Shown: positions 60,055-64,000 of the stretch, one piece after another
Numbering within the stretch: the first letter of the stretch is position 1
Layout of the letters: each line of letters begins with the position of its first letter
DNA from: Monosporascus cannonballus
Taxonomy: Eukaryota > Ascomycota > Sordariomycetes > Xylariales
Direction of reading: 5' to 3'
NCBI GenBank assembly: GCA_004154925.1
Contig: QJNS01000031.1
Span: 124,001-188,000, forward strand
DNA: 64,000 nucleotides
The notes under the pieces: generated by a model
Seen by the model: only the letters and a program-made list of their open reading frames with translations
Databases searched by the model: none
Told to the model about the DNA's origin: nothing
Program-made: the position numbers and the translations under genes

Positions 60055-60621
60055 ATGTTTTCCGGTATGTCCAAACGTCGTTTTCGCAAATCCGAATAGC
60101 AACTTATTTTAGTTAATTTAATTAAATTCGAAGGTTTTCACATAATCCTTTATTTTTTTTGTTTTGTTCGGCAACTTAATTACCAAATAATAAATAAGGT
60201 TTTTCGTTATAAAGAATATATCCGTCGAGGCCGTTCGTATAATGGAATAAAAATCCTTATTTTTATAATTAATTATTATATCGCAAAATAGAAAAAATTA
60301 ATAAAAAAAGTTAACGGCCGAAAAATCTTTATTTAAAGCTTTTACGCGTTTTTTTCGTATACGTTATTAACGTTAATACTATTAATTTTAGGGTACGAAA
60401 TTTGTTAATCGTATCCTTTAATCCTTAAATAATTTTAACGACTTTACGCAATTGGAATCGGAATCCGTAATCGAAATTTAGGCCTTAAAAGGGTGGACGT
60501 TATTAATTGGAATACGGTAAACTAAGGGTTTCTTTCTGTGGATTTCGTAAACTAAAATGCCATTATTTCGAGTGGTTCCGCCGTTGCTAATAAAAATTCT
60601 TTAATAGGTGCTGGGCGCTAA
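60055..60621 (+). pseudogene. Antisense Zn2Cys6-like gene of E', complete length
   Basis: One frame of 189 codons from ATG 60055 to TAA 60619-60621, internal stops all TAA/TAG. N-terminal MFSGMSKRRFRKSE. Cluster: Y-FF-C-FVRQLN-Y-QIINKVFR-Y-KE-Y-IRRGRS-Y-N; with Tyr restored to Cys the spacing is CX2CX6CX8CX2CX6C, identical to F1. A Lys-rich segment and a C-terminal ISSGSAVANKNSLIGAGR follow (F1: SFLIGVGR). Sits between the LTR and pol on the strand opposite to pol, with its stop inside the chromodomain end. Function unknown. Confidence 0.75.
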
Positions 60622-63600
60622 TAAGATTTTTGGCGGGTTCCCAAGTATTTTCGGAATTTGGGTATTTTTTCCATTTAATCAAATATTGGGTAAATCTGTT
60701 TTATTTTCGTATGTTAAGGATTTTCTTTATTTCATATATCTATTTATCTTTTATTTTTATATTATTTTATATCGTATATATTTTAATTATATTTATTATT
60801 AATTCAAATAAAAAAATATAAAAGATTAAATAGAATTTAACTTTTAATAAAAATTTTAATTAATAATTATTTTCTGAGATTTTTTTAATAATTATGTATG
60901 GACTAATATATTTAAAATCGAGTTTTTTGCTAGGTCGTTTTGTTTAAATGTTTTTTGTAACGAGGAAAATTATTTTCCTTTTGTTGAAAATTAATTTTTT
61001 AATCTTTTTTAATTATAATATTTGCTTATATGATTTCGTACAAATTCTAATTTTATCTTTATTTCTTAATATAATTATTATAATTATTTTAACATAAAAA
61101 TTATTTTAATATTAATTTGACTGTTAATACGTATTCTTTTATATATTTCTAAAATAAAACTAAAATTTGCGTTGCTAAATATTATTTTAATATTTTTGTA
61201 ATAAATAATATTATAAATTAATTATACAATTAATAATTTCTTAATTTAATTATTTTATTCAAAATTAATATAATATTATAAATAAAGTTTTAAAATTAAA
61301 TTTCTTTTCTTTTATTTATTTATTTATTTAAGGTTTAAACGTATTAAATAATTTGTGACTTAGACTGATTTATATTATAATACCTTATTAAAATCTAAAT
61401 GCAAATATTGATTTTTTATTTAATATAATTTTTATTAATAATTTATATATGTTAAAAATATGTTTAAAAAAATGTATGCTAATTATTCGACGTTTATATT
61501 TTCGTAATATAGTAAAAAATAAAAAAGTTTTGTAAATCGATCGACGATTACGAAAATGCTGTTATAATATATTTCCGTAATTCGATTTTTTGATATAAAA
61601 TATTTAGTAATAAAATCGAATATAATTAAATATTATAATCGTTTTACGATTAGTAATGGCTATAATTTTCCGTATAGCTTATGTCGTCGAATTTTTGTTC
61701 TAGCGCAAATATCGCATTACCGTATAATTTTTTACATTATTAATTTTATTTTAAGAAAAAAATACATACGGTAAAACTTTTTTAAAGGTTTGTAAATCTT
61801 TAGATATTTATATAATTGATATAGGTATATTTCTTGTATTAAATCCTTTTAATATGTTTTTAAAATTTATGTTTTATTTATTTTTTAATTTTTTAAGAAA
61901 TTATCGTTATATTGTTAAATTTTCTAATATACGTTATTAGGTACTGCCTGAATTGTCGTAATTTGTCGTAAACGTAAATATCTTTTTATAATAATATCGA
62001 AAATTATATGGCTAATTTTAACTAATTTTTTTCCAAGACTAATTACTTATTTAAAATATTTATTTTACCATTTTTAATCTTTTTTATAGATAATAACGAA
62101 ATCGAAGTTTGCCAATTTCTTTACGTATTTTAATTATTATTTTATAAGTTTTTTGGTTATGGTAAATCGGGTAAGATTTTAATAATTTGTATAAACCTTA
62201 ATCTGGTATAAATTTCCCTTTAAGAAATACTTAAACTTTCGAAATGCCATAATAATAGTCATAAATTCTTTATTTAAAATATCGTAATTAAGTTTAGCTT
62301 CTTTTAATTTGTACGAAAAAAATATAATAAGGTATAATTTGCCTTAATTATTTCGTTATCCGATTATTACGTTTAATACGTAATCCGAAATATCGGTTTT
62401 TAACTTAACGGAGCGGTTTAAATCGTATATAATTACTATTGGCTTACTGGTAATCGTATTTTTAATATCCTAAAATACTTTTTTTATATTTGGCGTTTAT
62501 TTAAATTCTTTTCTTTTCGTAAAATTTATTAAAGGTATAATTATTTTGCTAAAGTTTCGAATAAATTTCTTATAATAATTAACAAATCCAAAAAATATGT
62601 ATACCTTTGTAATTATTATTAGCATTTATTATTTTATAACTGTAATAATTTTTAAGGGATTTATTTTAATATGTTTTAAAATAATAATAAATTCCAGATA
62701 TTTTATATCCTATATATGGAATTAATTCTTTTTACATTAATAAATAACTTTACGTTTTATAAAATTCATAAAACCTTATAAATATTTTTTATATATGTTT
62801 TTTTTATTTTCAAAAAAATAAAAATATCGTTAAAATAACAAATAACAAAGAGATTAAGGTATTTTTATAATACGTAATTAATTATTCGCTAGAAGGTTAT
62901 TAGTACGTTCGTAAGTCCTATTAATTTAATCAAATATTTAAATAATTCGTATTTCGTCTTAAAAGCTATTTTTTATTTATATTCTTTCTTAATTTTAATA
63001 AGGTTATATTCATTATTAAAATCGAATATTATAAAATATTTAGCTTTATAAAGTTAATTTTTTATTTCTATAATTAAAAGTAATAATATTTAATTTTTAA
63101 TAATAATATTATTTAATTGTCGATAATTAACCATAAATTATAATTTCCTATTTTTTAAATACAAAAAATATTGGATATCCTTTTAGTAATTTCGAAAATC
63201 GAATTCATTTTTATAACCAATTTTCCAGATATTTTTTAAAAATACATAATTTGTTTTTATTAAGGTTGTAAACAAGGTAAAACTTTGTCGAAATTCCTTT
63301 TTTAAAAATTATTTCATAATTTTATTCGTTATGTTTTAATAATTTCCTATCGAGTTTTTTCTTAAAATGCTACTTATATTTATGGTATTATAATAATATA
63401 TTAATTAAATTTTCGAATTCCCTAAGCTGTTATTCTTATTATTTCAAATTATTACTTAGTTATTTTAAGTTTATTTTAATAATAATAATAATACGTCGTA
63501 TTTTTCTTTAATCTCCGTTTTCTTTTTTATATTTTATTCTTTTAAGTAATAAGATATTTGTTATATCCTTATATTTGCATTTATTGTTATTATCGATTAA

Positions 63601-64000
63601 ATATTAAGATCTTAATTTTTTTTTGTTTATTAACAAAAAATAAAACAAATTTTATTTAACCAGTTTTTTCATTAATTAAAATTCTGTATTAACGTATTCA
63701 TAATAATCCTAAAAGTATATCGTAATTCCCGAATAAAACGATATTAAAATTAACCGTTTAATATTATTTTTAAATAAAAATTTCGAAATAATTAATTTTA
63801 CGTATAATTTTTTTGTTATCGTAAGCAAATTTCTAACCTTCGGTATTCGTCGTTATATAAAGTTCCAACTTATATTTCTATAACAATTTAATCTTATTAA
63901 CCATATCCGGTATAATATAATTTCCGCCCAAAGCTCCGTTATCCATTATTGCGATATATCAATATATTCCGATTTTTATATCCAAAATAATAAGATTATT
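60600..64000 (-). pseudogene. Degraded pol of E'
   Basis: Minus strand: chromodomain at about 60605-60740 (complement of ggcgggttcccaagtatttt), integrase about 61200-61950, RT box YFND at 62826-62837 (first Asp to Asn), protease at about 63925-63965 reading MDNGALGGNYIIPDMVNK for family DSGA. The two 63-64-codon plus-strand open stretches at 60608-60821 are shadows of the chromodomain. Confidence 0.75.

Larger units (their letters stand above)
59584..64000 (-). mobile_element. Gypsy chromovirus E' (family E), runs off the window
   Basis: Minus-strand family-E element: 3' LTR 59584-59981, antisense gene, chromodomain, integrase, RT and protease (at 63930-63960). gag and the 5' LTR lie beyond 64000. 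Collinear with E (28578-33055) along its full visible length. Confidence 0.88.

Noticed and set aside
1..64000. Host protein-coding gene or secreted effector gene in the AT-rich DNA
   Set aside because: Every long or semi-open frame could be assigned to a transposable element or to chance; no intact frame with a signal peptide was found.

Overview
This window is a stretch of heterochromatic, repeat-only DNA from a filamentous ascomycete (Pezizomycotina-like) that has, or had, repeat-induced point mutation (RIP). It is very AT-rich. C-to-T and G-to-A changes dominate, CpA/TpG has become TpA while many CpG survive, and the long degraded frames are broken almost only by TAA/TAG where CAA/CAG (Gln) would fit. 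I found no host gene, rRNA or tRNA gene, and no CRISPR array. Almost everything can be assigned to nested transposable elements. The species cannot be named from this.

Family labels here are local. Family A: Gypsy chromovirus, LTR about 200 bp (copies A and B, one solo LTR). Family D: Gypsy chromovirus, LTR 400-455 bp (copies C, D, D2, H, D3). Family E: Gypsy chromovirus, LTR 374-434 bp (copies E, F1, F2, E' and one solo LTR). Family G: Fot1/pogo-type DNA transposon (G1, G2). There is also a 512-bp TRIM-like element and a 163-bp solo LTR of another family.

Layout: B (minus) runs from before base 1 to 12153 and is split by A (plus, 1843-9216). C (plus, 12154-18009) carries a family-E solo LTR, which itself carries the 163-bp solo LTR. 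D2 (minus, from 18222) has D (minus, 18601-25846) inserted in its own LTR, and its remnant runs to about 27440. E (minus, 28578-33055) is truncated. A nearly pure A+T tract follows. F1 (plus, 34545-41291) is structurally complete. G1 (41393-50179) is split by F2 (plus, 41655-48553). Next come an AT tract, G2 (about 50771-52606), H (plus, 52607-56751, hosting the TRIM-like element and a family-A solo LTR), D3 (minus) and E' (minus, running off the window). Target-site duplications were found for A, D, F1, F2 and three solo LTRs.

The sense genes are ordinary gag-pol (zinc knuckle, protease, RT, integrase, chromodomain). Three things go beyond that. (1) Families D and E carry, between pol and the 3' LTR on the opposite strand, a gene for a Cys-cluster plus coiled-coil protein; in family E the cluster has exact Zn2Cys6 spacing. 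(2) Family A carries a sense third ORF of 490 codons. (3) In each complete LTR element the outer edges are much less RIP-mutated than the interior, as shown by comparing the two LTRs of one insertion. All genes here are pseudogenes in their present state.
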